Source: JAICWY01 sp964531205
Lineage (GTDB): Bacteria; Vulcanimicrobiota; Vulcanimicrobiia; Vulcanimicrobiales; Vulcanimicrobiaceae
Direction: 5' to 3'
Assembly: GCA_964531205.1 (NCBI GenBank)
Contig: CAZHGH010000024.1
Coordinates: 1 to 37,419 of the forward strand
Length of the DNA: 37,419 bases
Below the pieces are notes generated by a model that was not told the origin of the DNA, ran no database searches, and saw only the letters and a program-made list of their open reading frames with translations. Shown piece by piece: positions 22,098 through 30,860 of this stretch. Numbering within the stretch: position 1 is the stretch's first letter; every line of letters begins with the position of its first letter. The position numbers were made by a program, and so were the translations under genes.

Positions 22098-24184
22098 GTA
22101 CGCCAACATTCGCGTTCGTCAATGCGAAGGGCGGTTCGGGTGCCACGACCGTCTGCTTCGAGCTTGCAAAGCTCACGCGTACCGATCGTTCCGTCGCGGT
22201 CGTTGACGGCGACCTCTCCGGCCGGCGCAATATGGCGATTTTGTTCGACGCCGTACGCGCGCTCGATACGACTCGCGACACGTCGCCTATCGGCGTAACG
22301 CAAGTCGCCGGCGTGACGCTCGCGGAACTCGCGCCGACGTACGATTCGGCGTTCACGCTCAATTTCGAAAACGTCGAGACGCTTGCGACGTCGTTCAACG
22401 AACTTGACTGCGTCCTGGCGGACGTGCCGATTCCATTTGCGGCACCCGTACGGCCGTTTGTAGTGCGCGCAACACGCTTCATCGTCGTCACGGAGCCGAC
22501 ACTGCTCGGCGTGGCCTCCGCTCGTACGATGATCGCGGAACTCAAGAAATTCGGCGTTCCGCTTACGCGTATCGTTCTGTTGACGAATAGCCGCGGCTCC
22601 AACGTCGAGATTTCCCGCTCGGAGATAGAACGCGCGCTCGAGGTCAAAGTGCTTGGCGAACTGCCGCTCCTCGGCGATCGCAACTTTGCCAAGGCGCTGG
22701 TCTCCATCGATCGCACGCTGCGCAACATCGCCGCAGAGCCGGAAATCGCATTGCTGCCTTCCGCAAGCGGCTTCATTCAGGATCGCCGCGTCGAGCCGAG
22801 AGCGGCAGTACGTGCTCGTGCTTCGGCGCCGGACGAGGCGGTTTTGCCCTCGACGAACGGCAACGGCGCTGCCAAAAGCAACGTCGAACCTCGCGAGCGT
22901 CTCAAGCTGGACATTCACGAAGCGCTGGCGCAAAAAGTCAACTTGATCGAAGCGAGCGCCGCGCACAGCGACTCCGCTAAACTTCAAGAGCTGCGCACGA
23001 AGATCGAAGACGCGGCGCAGCACGTTCTGAGCGATAAGGCGAATCGTGACCTCTCCGCTGAAGAAATCGCACAGATCAAAGAAGAGATCGTCAACGAATC
23101 GCTTGGTCTCGGGCCGCTCGAAGACCTGATGCGCGATCCGGCCGTCACCGAAATCATGGTAAACGGTCCGAAGACCGTATACGTCGAGCGCGCCGGCAAG
23201 ATCGAACGTACTGGAAAACGGTTCAGCAGCGAGCAGCAACTGCGGCTCGTCATCGAGCGCATCATTGCGCCATTAGGCCGCCGTCTGGACGAATCGGTAC
23301 CGATGGTCGACGCGCGTTTGCCCGACGGGTCGCGTGTCAACGCCATCATCGAACCGCTGGCAATCGACGGCGCTTCTCTCACGATTCGCCGCTTCGGTAC
23401 ACGCCGTTTGACGGCCCAGGACCTCATCGACAAAGGGTCCGCTAACGAGCAGATGCTGGACTTTTTGCGCGCCTGCATCGAGGCGCGACTGAACATCGTC
23501 ATCAGCGGCGGTACGGGCTCCGGTAAGACGACGTTCCTCAATATTCTCTCGAGCTACATTCCGGAGCGCGAGCGCATCGTTACGATCGAAGACGCCGCGG
23601 AACTTTGCTTGAATCAGCCGCACATCGTGCGTCTGGAAACGCGTCCGGCAAACCTGGAGGGACGCGGCGAGATCAAGATTCGCGACCTCGTTCGCAACTC
23701 GCTGCGTATGCGTCCGGATCGCATCGTCGTCGGCGAGTGCCGCGGCGGTGAAGCATTAGACATGCTGCAAGCGATGAACACCGGCCACGACGGTTCGCTC
23801 ACGACCGCGCACGCCAACTCTCCGCGCGACGCGCTGTCGCGTTTGGAGACGATGGTGATGATGGCCGGATTCGATTTGCCGGTTCGTGCAATTCGGGAAC
23901 AAATCGCGAGCGCCGTGGACCTCATCATTCAGATTGCGCGCATGCGCGACGGCAGCCGTAAGATTATCTCAGTCTCCGAAATCGTCGGAATGGAGGGCGA
24001 CGTCGTCACGATGCAAGAGATCATTCGGTTCGCACAGCAAGGCGTGGATCTCGACAACCGCGTTGCAGGCGAATTTCAATACACGGGCGTGCAGCCGAAT
24101 GCAATGCGGCGCTTCGAAGAGTACGGCATCACCTACGACGTGCGCAAACTCGCCACCCTCGCCTCAGCGAATTCTCTATGGTAA
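22094..24184 (+). CDS. fused TadZ/CpaE-like and TadA/CpaF-like pilus ATPase
   Basis: One uninterrupted 696-residue frame joins two Tad proteins that are normally separate. Residues 1-225 are MinD-like: a deviant P-loop KGGSGATT (12-19) that keeps the first lysine but has alanine in place of the second, as in CpaE, followed by VVDGDLSGRRN. No receiver domain is present. Residues 226-265 are a low-complexity linker. The rest is a full TadA/CpaF hexameric ATPase: MVNGPKTVYV near 355, Walker A GGTGSGKTT (472-480), the Asp box EDAAEL (499-504), Walker B VVGE (545-548) with ECRGGEALDMLQA, and the His box TTAHANSP (570-577). TadA powers assembly and TadZ localises the machine; fusing them tethers the motor to the polar landmark. 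The ATG overlaps the cpaB stop. Confidence 0.94.
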   Translation: MSTPTFAFVNAKGGSGATTVCFELAKLTRTDRSVAVVDGDLSGRRNMAILFDAVRALDTTRDTSPIGVTQVAGVTLAELAPTYDSAFTLNFENVETLATSFNELDCVLADVPIPFAAPVRPFVVRATRFIVVTEPTLLGVASARTMIAELKKFGVPLTRIVLLTNSRGSNVEISRSEIERALEVKVLGELPLLGDRNFAKALVSIDRTLRNIAAEPEIALLPSASGFIQDRRVEPRAAVRARASAPDEAVLPSTNGNGAAKSNVEPRERLKLDIHEALAQKVNLIEASAAHSDSAKLQELRTKIEDAAQHVLSDKANRDLSAEEIAQIKEEIVNESLGLGPLEDLMRDPAVTEIMVNGPKTVYVERAGKIERTGKRFSSEQQLRLVIERIIAPLGRRLDESVPMVDARLPDGSRVNAIIEPLAIDGASLTIRRFGTRRLTAQDLIDKGSANEQMLDFLRACIEARLNIVISGGTGSGKTTFLNILSSYIPERERIVTIEDAAELCLNQPHIVRLETRPANLEGRGEIKIRDLVRNSLRMRPDRIVVGECRGGEALDMLQAMNTGHDGSLTTAHANSPRDALSRLETMVMMAGFDLPVRAIREQIASAVDLIIQIARMRDGSRKIISVSEIVGMEGDVVTMQEIIRFAQQGVDLDNRVAGEFQYTGVQPNAMRRFEEYGITYDVRKLATLASANSLW

Positions 24185-24996
24185 GCTCCTTCCAACAGCT
24201 TTTCGCCGCCAAGGCGGCGAACGACGAGCCCAGCGAACGCGCGCGGCAGTTTGCCGAGCTGCTCGATCGCGCGGGCATGCAAAACAAACCGCAAGAGATC
24301 GTTATGGGCATTGCGGGCGTCAGCGTGGTGCTTTGGCTCGCTGCTGCGTTCGTAATGCGGCCCTCTCCCGTCGTCGCGTTTATGCTGTTCCCATTGTGCG
24401 CGGGGATTTCGAGCGGCGGCTTTTGGATGCTCCTGCAGTTCAAACTACGCCGCCGTCTGGACGCCTTCGTTCAGCAGCTGGAGCTTGCGCTGCGGCTCAT
24501 CGCTAGCGGCGTGCGCATCGGTTTGGGATTGCGTCAAGCGCTCACGATCGTCATCGAAGAGATGCCGGACCCGGCCAAGTACGAGTACATGCGCGTTGTC
24601 GGCCAAACCAACATCGGCATCAGCGTCTACGACGCCCTGGATGCGCTTTCAAAGCGCATGCCCGGTAACGAAACGATGATGATGGCGCGCGCGATTCGCA
24701 TTCAGTCGCAAACCGGCGGCGATCTCGGCAAGATTTTAGAGCATCTGGCAAACACGATTAAGGAACGGCGCCGTATTCAGCGCAAGATTCGTGCGTTGAC
24801 AGCAGAGGGCCGAGCGAGTGCGGCGATTCTCTGCTCGTTGCCGCCGTTTCTGAGCGTCTTCATTTCCATCACCGAACCCGCTATGGGCAAGGCGTTGTGG
24901 TTCACGCTTCCGGGACACATTGCACTCGGCATCGTTGCGGTGCTCGAGGCGCTCGGTGTGTTCTTTCTGATGAAGATGTTGAAGTTGGACGTTTAG
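24178..24996 (+). CDS. tadB: TadB inner-membrane platform protein
   Basis: TadB is one of the two platform proteins gripped by the TadA motor. The 272-residue protein has membrane helices at about 42-60, 64-90 and two near the C-terminus (about 220-270), with a T2SSF cytoplasmic domain between (about 97-220), including RLIASGVRIGLGLRQAL and MMMARAIRIQSQTGGDLGKILEHL. The ATG lies within the last codons of the fused ATPase gene, so the two are translationally coupled. Next gene, tadC, begins two bases after its stop. Confidence 0.92.
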   Translation: MVSSFQQLFAAKAANDEPSERARQFAELLDRAGMQNKPQEIVMGIAGVSVVLWLAAAFVMRPSPVVAFMLFPLCAGISSGGFWMLLQFKLRRRLDAFVQQLELALRLIASGVRIGLGLRQALTIVIEEMPDPAKYEYMRVVGQTNIGISVYDALDALSKRMPGNETMMMARAIRIQSQTGGDLGKILEHLANTIKERRRIQRKIRALTAEGRASAAILCSLPPFLSVFISITEPAMGKALWFTLPGHIALGIVAVLEALGVFFLMKMLKLDV

Positions 24997-24997
24997 C

Positions 24998-25855
24998 ATG
25001 ACGCCGATGATTTTAGGGATCGTTGGGCTGGCCATCGGCGCAACGTTCGCGTTCGCGCTCTCGCTGATTCCGCAGAAAAGCCCGCTGACGAAAACGCTCG
25101 AGGAACTCGAATCCCGCGGTGTGCAACGCGATTCAAAAGGCGTCCGCAGCTTCGAGAAGATCTTTTCTAAAGAGCGCCGGGGACGCCTGAAGCGCAGATT
25201 GATCGAAGCGGGTTGGTACACCGTGACGCCCGCGCAAATGGGCGTTCGGATCGTCGGCGGCGGACTCTTCGGTTTGGCGTTTGCGCTCGTACTGTTGACG
25301 TTCATTCACGTGAATGCCGGCCTGACGCTGGTCGTCGCGTTGATGGTTGGCGGTGCGGGGGCATATTTGCCCAACGCATCGCTCTCGAAGGCGATCGAAG
25401 CGCGCAAGGTCCAGGTGCAAAAGGCGCTTCCGGATTTCCTCGACATGGTCGCTACGACCGTGCAGGCCGGTCTTTCGGTCAACCAATCCCTCGCGTATGC
25501 AATCGACGCGGCGCCCGGGGCACTTGGCGACGAAATAAAATCCGCGCTCTCCGAAATTCGTTTAGGGCGCGCGCGTTCGGATGCTTTACGCGCAGCTGCG
25601 GAGCGTTTACAGCAGCAACAGTTCACGACAACCGTCACCGCAATCACGCAGGCCGAACGCCTGGGCACGAACATCTCAAAAGTGCTCAACGAATTGGCTG
25701 AAGACGTACGCAATCATCGCATCATGCTCGTCGAAGAGCATGCGGCGAAGCTGCCCGTCAAAATGGTTTTCCCTATGGCGATGTTCTTGTTGCCGGCACT
25801 CTTCGTGGTGATTTTCGGCGCGCTCGTCGCCAACTACATGTCTCAAACGCATTGA
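24998..25855 (+). CDS. tadC: TadC inner-membrane platform protein
   Basis: The 285-residue protein has an N-terminal helix, a pair of helices around residues 83-130, a T2SSF domain (about 145-250) with ALPDFLDMVATTVQAGLSVNQSL and ITQAERLGTNISKVL, and a last helix near 257-280. These match TadC, the partner of TadB. The N-terminal region between helices is basic and charged (KERRGRLKRRL), facing the cytoplasm. It is two bases after tadB and one base before the second peptidase gene. Confidence 0.91.
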   Translation: MTPMILGIVGLAIGATFAFALSLIPQKSPLTKTLEELESRGVQRDSKGVRSFEKIFSKERRGRLKRRLIEAGWYTVTPAQMGVRIVGGGLFGLAFALVLLTFIHVNAGLTLVVALMVGGAGAYLPNASLSKAIEARKVQVQKALPDFLDMVATTVQAGLSVNQSLAYAIDAAPGALGDEIKSALSEIRLGRARSDALRAAAERLQQQQFTTTVTAITQAERLGTNISKVLNELAEDVRNHRIMLVEEHAAKLPVKMVFPMAMFLLPALFVVIFGALVANYMSQTH

Positions 25856-25856
25856 G

Positions 25857-26468
25857 ATGATCGCCGCGCTGCTGGGAGCACTCTTCTTCGCCGCCGCAGG
25901 ATACCTCGGCGCATTGCTCGGCAATGTCTACGCCGAATGCATTCAAGCGCTTCCGGACGGCCCGCCGTCACATCGCCCGCCGGTCGCGATCCTTATCGCG
26001 GCTTGTTCGATTCTGGGCGCAGTCGTAACGACGCACGGTGAACCGCCACTGCAGATTCTTTTAGCAGCCATCGTTTGTGCGGCGCTCGTGGCGGTCTTTA
26101 TTACCGATGCACGCCGAGGTGTCGTGCCCGACGCATTTACTATCGGCCCGCTGGCTATCGTCCTTTTCGCAGGGCTTTTGCAGCACGATTTTCATCTGCT
26201 CGTATCAGCTATCGTAGCGTTCGTACCGTTTGCGTTTGCGGCGGCATTTACACGCGGAAGAGGCATGGGCTGGGGCGACGTCAAGCTCGCTGCGCTCGGC
26301 GGCGCGGTACTTGGGGCAGAACTTGCGCTGCTCGTTTTTGCAGTTGCGTGTTTAGCTGCAGGACTGCTCAATTACCGGCGCGCGAAGCAGGGCGCCGTTG
26401 TAGCGTTTGCGCCCTACCTCGCAAGCGCAATTGGTTTGGCGATCCCCGCCGGAGTGTTGCTCCAATGA
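25857..26468 (+). CDS. second prepilin peptidase-like protein (A24)
   Basis: The 203-residue membrane protein has about six helices and both A24 aspartates, D84 in FITDARRGVVPD and D141 in GMGWGDVKLAALGG. The latter has the form seen in PilD/GspO peptidases, while the N-terminal zinc and methyltransferase domain is absent. The fold is closer to archaeal-type or TadV-like peptidases with an extra N-terminal helix. Having two intact peptidases in one Tad locus may mean separate processing of Flp and TadE substrates, or redundancy. It overlaps the DUF192 gene at an ATGA junction. Confidence 0.86.
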   Translation: MIAALLGALFFAAAGYLGALLGNVYAECIQALPDGPPSHRPPVAILIAACSILGAVVTTHGEPPLQILLAAIVCAALVAVFITDARRGVVPDAFTIGPLAIVLFAGLLQHDFHLLVSAIVAFVPFAFAAAFTRGRGMGWGDVKLAALGGAVLGAELALLVFAVACLAAGLLNYRRAKQGAVVAFAPYLASAIGLAIPAGVLLQ

Positions 26469-26818
26469 GCAAGGGCAGCGTTCTGCGAAACGTTACGACC
26501 GATCAAATCCTCGCGACGAACGTTCGCTACGCGGATACGTGGTGGGATAGGATCGTGGGATTTATTCCGAAGCGCGTTATAGCGCCCGACGATGGTTTGT
26601 GGTTCCGGAACTGCTGGGCTATTCACACGCTCGGCATGCGCGCGCGAATCGACGTCATATTTTTAGACGCCGAAGGCTGCGTGGTTCGCGCGGATCGAAA
26701 CGTCGCTCAGCAGCATCCGGCAATAGCCTGTATCGGCGCGCGAAACGTCGTGGAACTCGGTGCGGGCGCCCTGGAGGGGCGCGACGTCCTTGCCGGAGAT
26801 CGTTTGGCGCTCGAATGA
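26465..26818 (+). CDS. DUF192 family protein
   Basis: The 117-residue protein carries the DUF192 pattern: WWDRIVGFIPKRVIAPDDGLWF, with LWFRNCWAIHTLGMRARIDVIFLD as the core (FRNCWAIHTLGM then IDVIFLD), then a LELGAG-like VVELGAGALEGRDVLAGDRL end. No signal peptide is visible, unlike many exported family members. The molecular role of the family is not established. It overlaps the second peptidase gene upstream and a membrane protein gene downstream, both at ATGA junctions, so it is firmly part of the Tad transcript. Confidence 0.88.
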   Translation: MSKGSVLRNVTTDQILATNVRYADTWWDRIVGFIPKRVIAPDDGLWFRNCWAIHTLGMRARIDVIFLDAEGCVVRADRNVAQQHPAIACIGARNVVELGAGALEGRDVLAGDRLALE

Positions 26819-28104
26819 ACGGAAGATTTGCGCCCGCCGTCGTCGCGTTCGCGCTTGCCACCGGCACGGTAACCCATGCCGGCATGCTGCCGGAGTTTCT
26901 GGTTCAAATTCACGATCCGAACACGCTCGGCGGTCCGGTTTACAGTTATCTGCTGCAAACCTTCGGCTATGCATTCGTTGCCGGATTCTGCGCGATTCTG
27001 GCGGCCGGCACCGTGTTGCTCGTGGCATGGCGCACCCGCGTGCGCGGCGCAACGGACTGGCATGCCGCGCTGGCAGCGGTACTCGTGGCACTTTGTATGC
27101 TCGGATCGATCGGCGTAAGCCTGGATCCTATTGGATGGATCTGCGCCGCAAGTTTTTGCTTGCTCTTGGACCGCGAGGACACAGCCTCGCCTATCAACGC
27201 CATCGCGGCGCTCTTCGCCTGGACCGTTTTACAAGGCGGTGCAACGCTGGGTGCACTGCTGGCCGTTATCGCGCTAGCGGACGGCGCAACGCGCAAGCGG
27301 CTCATCTTTGCGGCGGCCGCGGTTGCCATCGGCGTTATGCAGCTGCATTCACTGCCGTGGCATGCGTATGGCGCGCATGCGCTGTATCTCGATGCGCTGC
27401 TAAATGGTGCTCAGCGCGATCGCGTCTGGACCGGCGCATTTTCGCTGCAGAGTCTCGCGTTCATTACGGTGCTGGCGATTGCGGGATGGTACGGCGTGAA
27501 GCGGCACGCACGCGCGGCAGATGCCGTCGCGTTCTTTGCGCTGCTCTTGCTGGCGCTTGTCGACGCACGCAATCTTCCGTATCTCGGCGTTGTCTGCGCG
27601 CCGATTGTCGCCGATGCAGTGGCGAGTTTCTATGTAAATGCGCGCATTGCGCCGCTAACGACCGTACGCCAGCACTTCGTGACCTTCGCAGCCTGCGCGG
27701 TCGCATTCCTCGCGATACTGACGGTCACAGAACCGAAGGTCACGATTTGGCCGGAAGCGCCGGGCGAACCGGCATCGCTGCTAAAAAAGCTGGGCGCGGA
27801 CACACACGCACACCGCTTGTTATGCACCCGGCCGCGCTGGTGCGATGGCGTGCAATTAGTCTTCGCGCAGATTCATCCGGTCGTTGACGACCGCGCCGGA
27901 ATCGAACCCACGCGCGCACGACGCGTGCAAGCCGACGTCGTGAACACGACCGGTGCTTGGCGATCCGAACTCCAACGCGCCGGCATCGACGCGATCATTG
28001 CCGGCGATCAAGAGCAAGTCGTCGCATTGCTTGCATCCGCGGGATGGCGCACGGATGCGCGTGACGGAACGCGCGTGCTGCTGCGCCGGGGAGTCATGCC
28101 ATGA
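26815..28104 (+). CDS. GT-C-like membrane protein, diverged paralogue
   Basis: The 429-residue protein has about nine membrane helices from residue 8 to 305 and a soluble C-terminal domain (about 320-429). It aligns with the next gene both in the membrane core (SIGVSLDPIGW against SFGVRAQIFAW, then LLLD) and in the C-terminal domain (W-x3-L, D-x2-I, W-R near the end). The polar residues conserved in the neighbour are missing: R131 and Q133 of the neighbour correspond to S102 and D104 here, and the neighbour's N166 and H168 correspond to W136 and V138. It may be an inactive or accessory partner. The start is the ATG overlapping the DUF192 stop; no other start is needed. Confidence 0.75.
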   Translation: MNGRFAPAVVAFALATGTVTHAGMLPEFLVQIHDPNTLGGPVYSYLLQTFGYAFVAGFCAILAAGTVLLVAWRTRVRGATDWHAALAAVLVALCMLGSIGVSLDPIGWICAASFCLLLDREDTASPINAIAALFAWTVLQGGATLGALLAVIALADGATRKRLIFAAAAVAIGVMQLHSLPWHAYGAHALYLDALLNGAQRDRVWTGAFSLQSLAFITVLAIAGWYGVKRHARAADAVAFFALLLLALVDARNLPYLGVVCAPIVADAVASFYVNARIAPLTTVRQHFVTFAACAVAFLAILTVTEPKVTIWPEAPGEPASLLKKLGADTHAHRLLCTRPRWCDGVQLVFAQIHPVVDDRAGIEPTRARRVQADVVNTTGAWRSELQRAGIDAIIAGDQEQVVALLASAGWRTDARDGTRVLLRRGVMP

Positions 28105-29519
28105 GAGTTGCGTGGGCGATCATCGTCTTGTTTTTTGTCCGCTTCTTCGTCTCGGCATGGTTTAATCCAGGACAAGAAGGCGACTTGGGTTGGCAGCAGT
28201 GGCTGGGAACGTACGTACTGCATCAGCATCAGCTTCCGCATGCGCTGGGTCAAGAAACGTTTAGCGCGCCCGGCGCGAGATGGATTCCGCAAGAGTGGGC
28301 GTTCAGTCTCGTTCTGGCCGCTGCAACGGCGCACGGTCACTTCGAATGGCTCGCGCTTGCCGCAGCATTGGCGGCGGCTGCGTCCCTCGTCATCACTGCT
28401 TGGCGCGCACAACGCCGCGGCGCTTCGACGTTGGCCGTCGGCATCGTTACGATTTGCACAGGCATTGCGATGCTGCAATCCTTCGGCGTGCGCGCGCAAA
28501 TCTTCGCGTGGCTCTTCATTTCCATCGTTCTGCTGCTGCTCGATCTCGAAAACCCCTGGATCTTTCTTGCAATACCAATCACGGCATTGTGGGCAAACGT
28601 GCACGCTAGTGCGACGATCGTGCCCGTGCTTGTCGCCGCTTGGACTATCGGCACGTGGATCGAAGATCGCGCATGGACCGCGCGAGTAGAACGAAACGTT
28701 GTTCTCACCCTTGGCACCGCCTTCGCGCTCTTCATGACGCCGCTGCTCTGGGATTTGCCACGCTACGCCATCGCCTTGCAAACAAGTGCGTTTCGCACGT
28801 CCATCCTCGAATGGCAGCCCAGCGACATTTTCTATCCCGCGGTCGCCGGCGGCGTGCTTCCACTCATTGCCGTGTGCGCGTATTTCGGCGTTGCAGCGCC
28901 GCGCGAGCGGTGGCGCGACGGCATGTTGTTCGCATTGGGTTCTCTGATGGCGTTCTTAGCTGTGCGTCATCTGCCGCTTGCGGCGCTCATCATCGCGCCG
29001 ATGGCTGCGCAGCGCCTCACTTCAGCGATTCCGCAACACGCGCGCGTGAACGCGGTTCTGCACGAACACTTCAGCGAAACGATCGTAGCGGCGTCAACGG
29101 CGCTGGCCTCTGCGGTCATCATTATCAACTTGCTTCATACGCCCGCGATCGCCGGCGTTGCATTACCGCGCAACGCGGTTGCTGCTCTGGCGCGTGTGCC
29201 TGGAACCCACAACCTCTATTGCGAAGATTTCGGCTGGTGCAGCTTGGCGTTGGAAAAACGCAATCTACGAACGTTTTTAGATGGACGGTGCGATCCGTTT
29301 CCGCCTCAAGTTTGGGCGGATTATCTGGACGTTGAGCGGCTCACACCGCGTTGGACGAATGTGTTACAACGCTATCACGTCGACGCAATGCTCGTTCGCA
29401 AAGGCCGGCCGCTTGCCCAAGCGTTAGCGCTACGAAATGACTGGCGCCTGTTCTATCACGACGGGAGTTACGAGGTTTTCGTTCACGACGGCAGCGTACG
29501 CACAGCCGATCGTCAGTAA
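28101..29519 (+). CDS. GT-C-like membrane glycosyltransferase candidate
   Basis: The 472-residue protein has about ten membrane helices and a soluble C-terminal domain (about 350-472). Features of large GT-C membrane transferases are visible: an acidic GDLGWQQW motif after the first helix (D28), a W62/E65-W66 segment (WIPQEW), RAQIFAWLF (131-139) and LWANVHAS (163-170). Together they resemble uncharacterised actinobacterial and planctomycete GT-C-like proteins. A polyprenyl-phosphate sugar donor would be expected, with a protein or glycan acceptor outside the membrane; this is inference. It overlaps the previous gene at ATGA, and its last 90 bases overlap the convergent GT87 gene. Confidence 0.72.
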   Translation: MRVAWAIIVLFFVRFFVSAWFNPGQEGDLGWQQWLGTYVLHQHQLPHALGQETFSAPGARWIPQEWAFSLVLAAATAHGHFEWLALAAALAAAASLVITAWRAQRRGASTLAVGIVTICTGIAMLQSFGVRAQIFAWLFISIVLLLLDLENPWIFLAIPITALWANVHASATIVPVLVAAWTIGTWIEDRAWTARVERNVVLTLGTAFALFMTPLLWDLPRYAIALQTSAFRTSILEWQPSDIFYPAVAGGVLPLIAVCAYFGVAAPRERWRDGMLFALGSLMAFLAVRHLPLAALIIAPMAAQRLTSAIPQHARVNAVLHEHFSETIVAASTALASAVIIINLLHTPAIAGVALPRNAVAALARVPGTHNLYCEDFGWCSLALEKRNLRTFLDGRCDPFPPQVWADYLDVERLTPRWTNVLQRYHVDAMLVRKGRPLAQALALRNDWRLFYHDGSYEVFVHDGSVRTADRQ

Positions 29520-30860
29520 CGCAAGACCTATCCACGTCGGCGCTTTTCCGATCCAGTAAATGAGACCGGCGCTGCTGTGTGCACCGCCCATATACTGCGC
29601 CCAAGATGCTTGTGCCAACGCCGGATTCAGCGCGGCACCGCCCGCTTGCGGAATGCCGGGTCCGTAGATATTCGCGGCGACAAGAATTGCGCCGGCAACG
29701 AGCACGGCGCCGAGTGAAATTCTAAGTGCCGTTCGGGCATCGCAATTGAATAGCAACGTCCCGATCCCGAAAGTCGCAATCGCAAAAGCGATGACGAGAT
29801 ACGATTGCGCAATAACCGCGATCCACGGCATTGCCAGGAGTACGACCGCCGCTGCAAAAATCGAACGAACCTGAATCGTCGCGCGGACTGCGAGTAACGC
29901 CGCCGCGGCAACTGCAACGATAATCTCGGTGTAGTGGATAAACGAGCCGCCGAAAACAGCAAAGGCCGGTGGAACCAGCACCGCGTACGCCATATCTTTG
30001 CTCCGGCGCGCGAGCGCACCGCCCGCATAGACGCCCGCTGCAAGCATCAAGACATAGCACAATTCGCCCGCACGAATGGCGATGGCATCGCGAACGCCGC
30101 CCGCGTGGAGCATCCACGTTAAACTGTATTGCGAGACGCGTCCGATCTCCGAGAGCGCGTGCGCCGGCAAGACATCGGTGACATAAGCGAGCGCCACGTG
30201 CGCGCCGCCGGCAAGTACGTCGAGCACCACCAACCCTGCGGCAAGTAGCGCGAGCCGCCATCGCATCTGCGTTTGCCATAGAAACACGCCGGCTACTGCG
30301 GGAATACCGACGTGCGGAATGATCATCGCGAACGCAGCCGCAACGGTCGCGGCGTTCCATTGCTTCGCGCTCAATGCGATTGCAAAGCACAGGAGTGCGC
30401 TCAATTCGATCGAGGTGAGCGCGCCATACTGCAGAACGAAAACCGCGAGACCGACGATCACAACGGCTACCGCAGCACCAATTTCGCGCCCGCAGAGGCG
30501 CGCTAGGGCGACGCACGTTACAGCAGTCGTAGCAAACAGAACGATGAGCCAGAGCGCCGCAGCTATAACGAACGGAAGTGCACCAAACAGCGCAAAAAAC
30601 GCCAACGCATATCCGGGAAAGGGCGCGGGTACGGCCACGCCCGGTTCGGCCCGATAGAGCCCAAACGGTGCGGGCGGTCTTTCGCACGCGTACACCGGTC
30701 CGGCGGCGTACGGGTTTCCCCCGTGCAGTAGCGTAGCTCCGGCACAATAGAACGCGCGAAAATCACCTAGAAGCACGTGCACGTGCGCCGTAAGCACCAA
30801 TTCCACAACGACAAGTACCACCGCAAACCCGCATGCGATCGGGGAAGCGTATTTACGCAC
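29430..30860 (-). CDS. GT87-type (DUF2029) polyprenol-phosphate sugar transferase
   Basis: The 476-residue protein has about eleven membrane helices. The opening loop GDFRAFYCAGATLLHGGNPY (D33 the expected catalytic acid) is the signature of family GT87, which includes mycobacterial polyprenol-phosphate-mannose mannosyltransferases of the GT-C class. A further FIHYTEI segment lies in a later loop. It overlaps the upstream BTAD regulator gene by eight bases on the same strand, so they form a two-gene operon. The 3' end runs 90 bases into the opposite-strand GT-C-like gene. The sugar and acceptor are unknown. Confidence 0.83.
   Translation of the reverse strand: MRKYASPIACGFAVVLVVVELVLTAHVHVLLGDFRAFYCAGATLLHGGNPYAAGPVYACERPPAPFGLYRAEPGVAVPAPFPGYALAFFALFGALPFVIAAALWLIVLFATTAVTCVALARLCGREIGAAVAVVIVGLAVFVLQYGALTSIELSALLCFAIALSAKQWNAATVAAAFAMIIPHVGIPAVAGVFLWQTQMRWRLALLAAGLVVLDVLAGGAHVALAYVTDVLPAHALSEIGRVSQYSLTWMLHAGGVRDAIAIRAGELCYVLMLAAGVYAGGALARRSKDMAYAVLVPPAFAVFGGSFIHYTEIIVAVAAAALLAVRATIQVRSIFAAAVVLLAMPWIAVIAQSYLVIAFAIATFGIGTLLFNCDARTALRISLGAVLVAGAILVAANIYGPGIPQAGGAALNPALAQASWAQYMGGAHSSAGLIYWIGKAPTWIGLALLTIGCAYAAVVNENLVTPVVIEQAPVIS

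Noticed and set aside
22061..23239. Minus-strand open frame (about 392 codons) opposite the fused ATPase gene
   Set aside because: No motif, arginine-rich shadow; the plus-strand protein explains the sequence fully.
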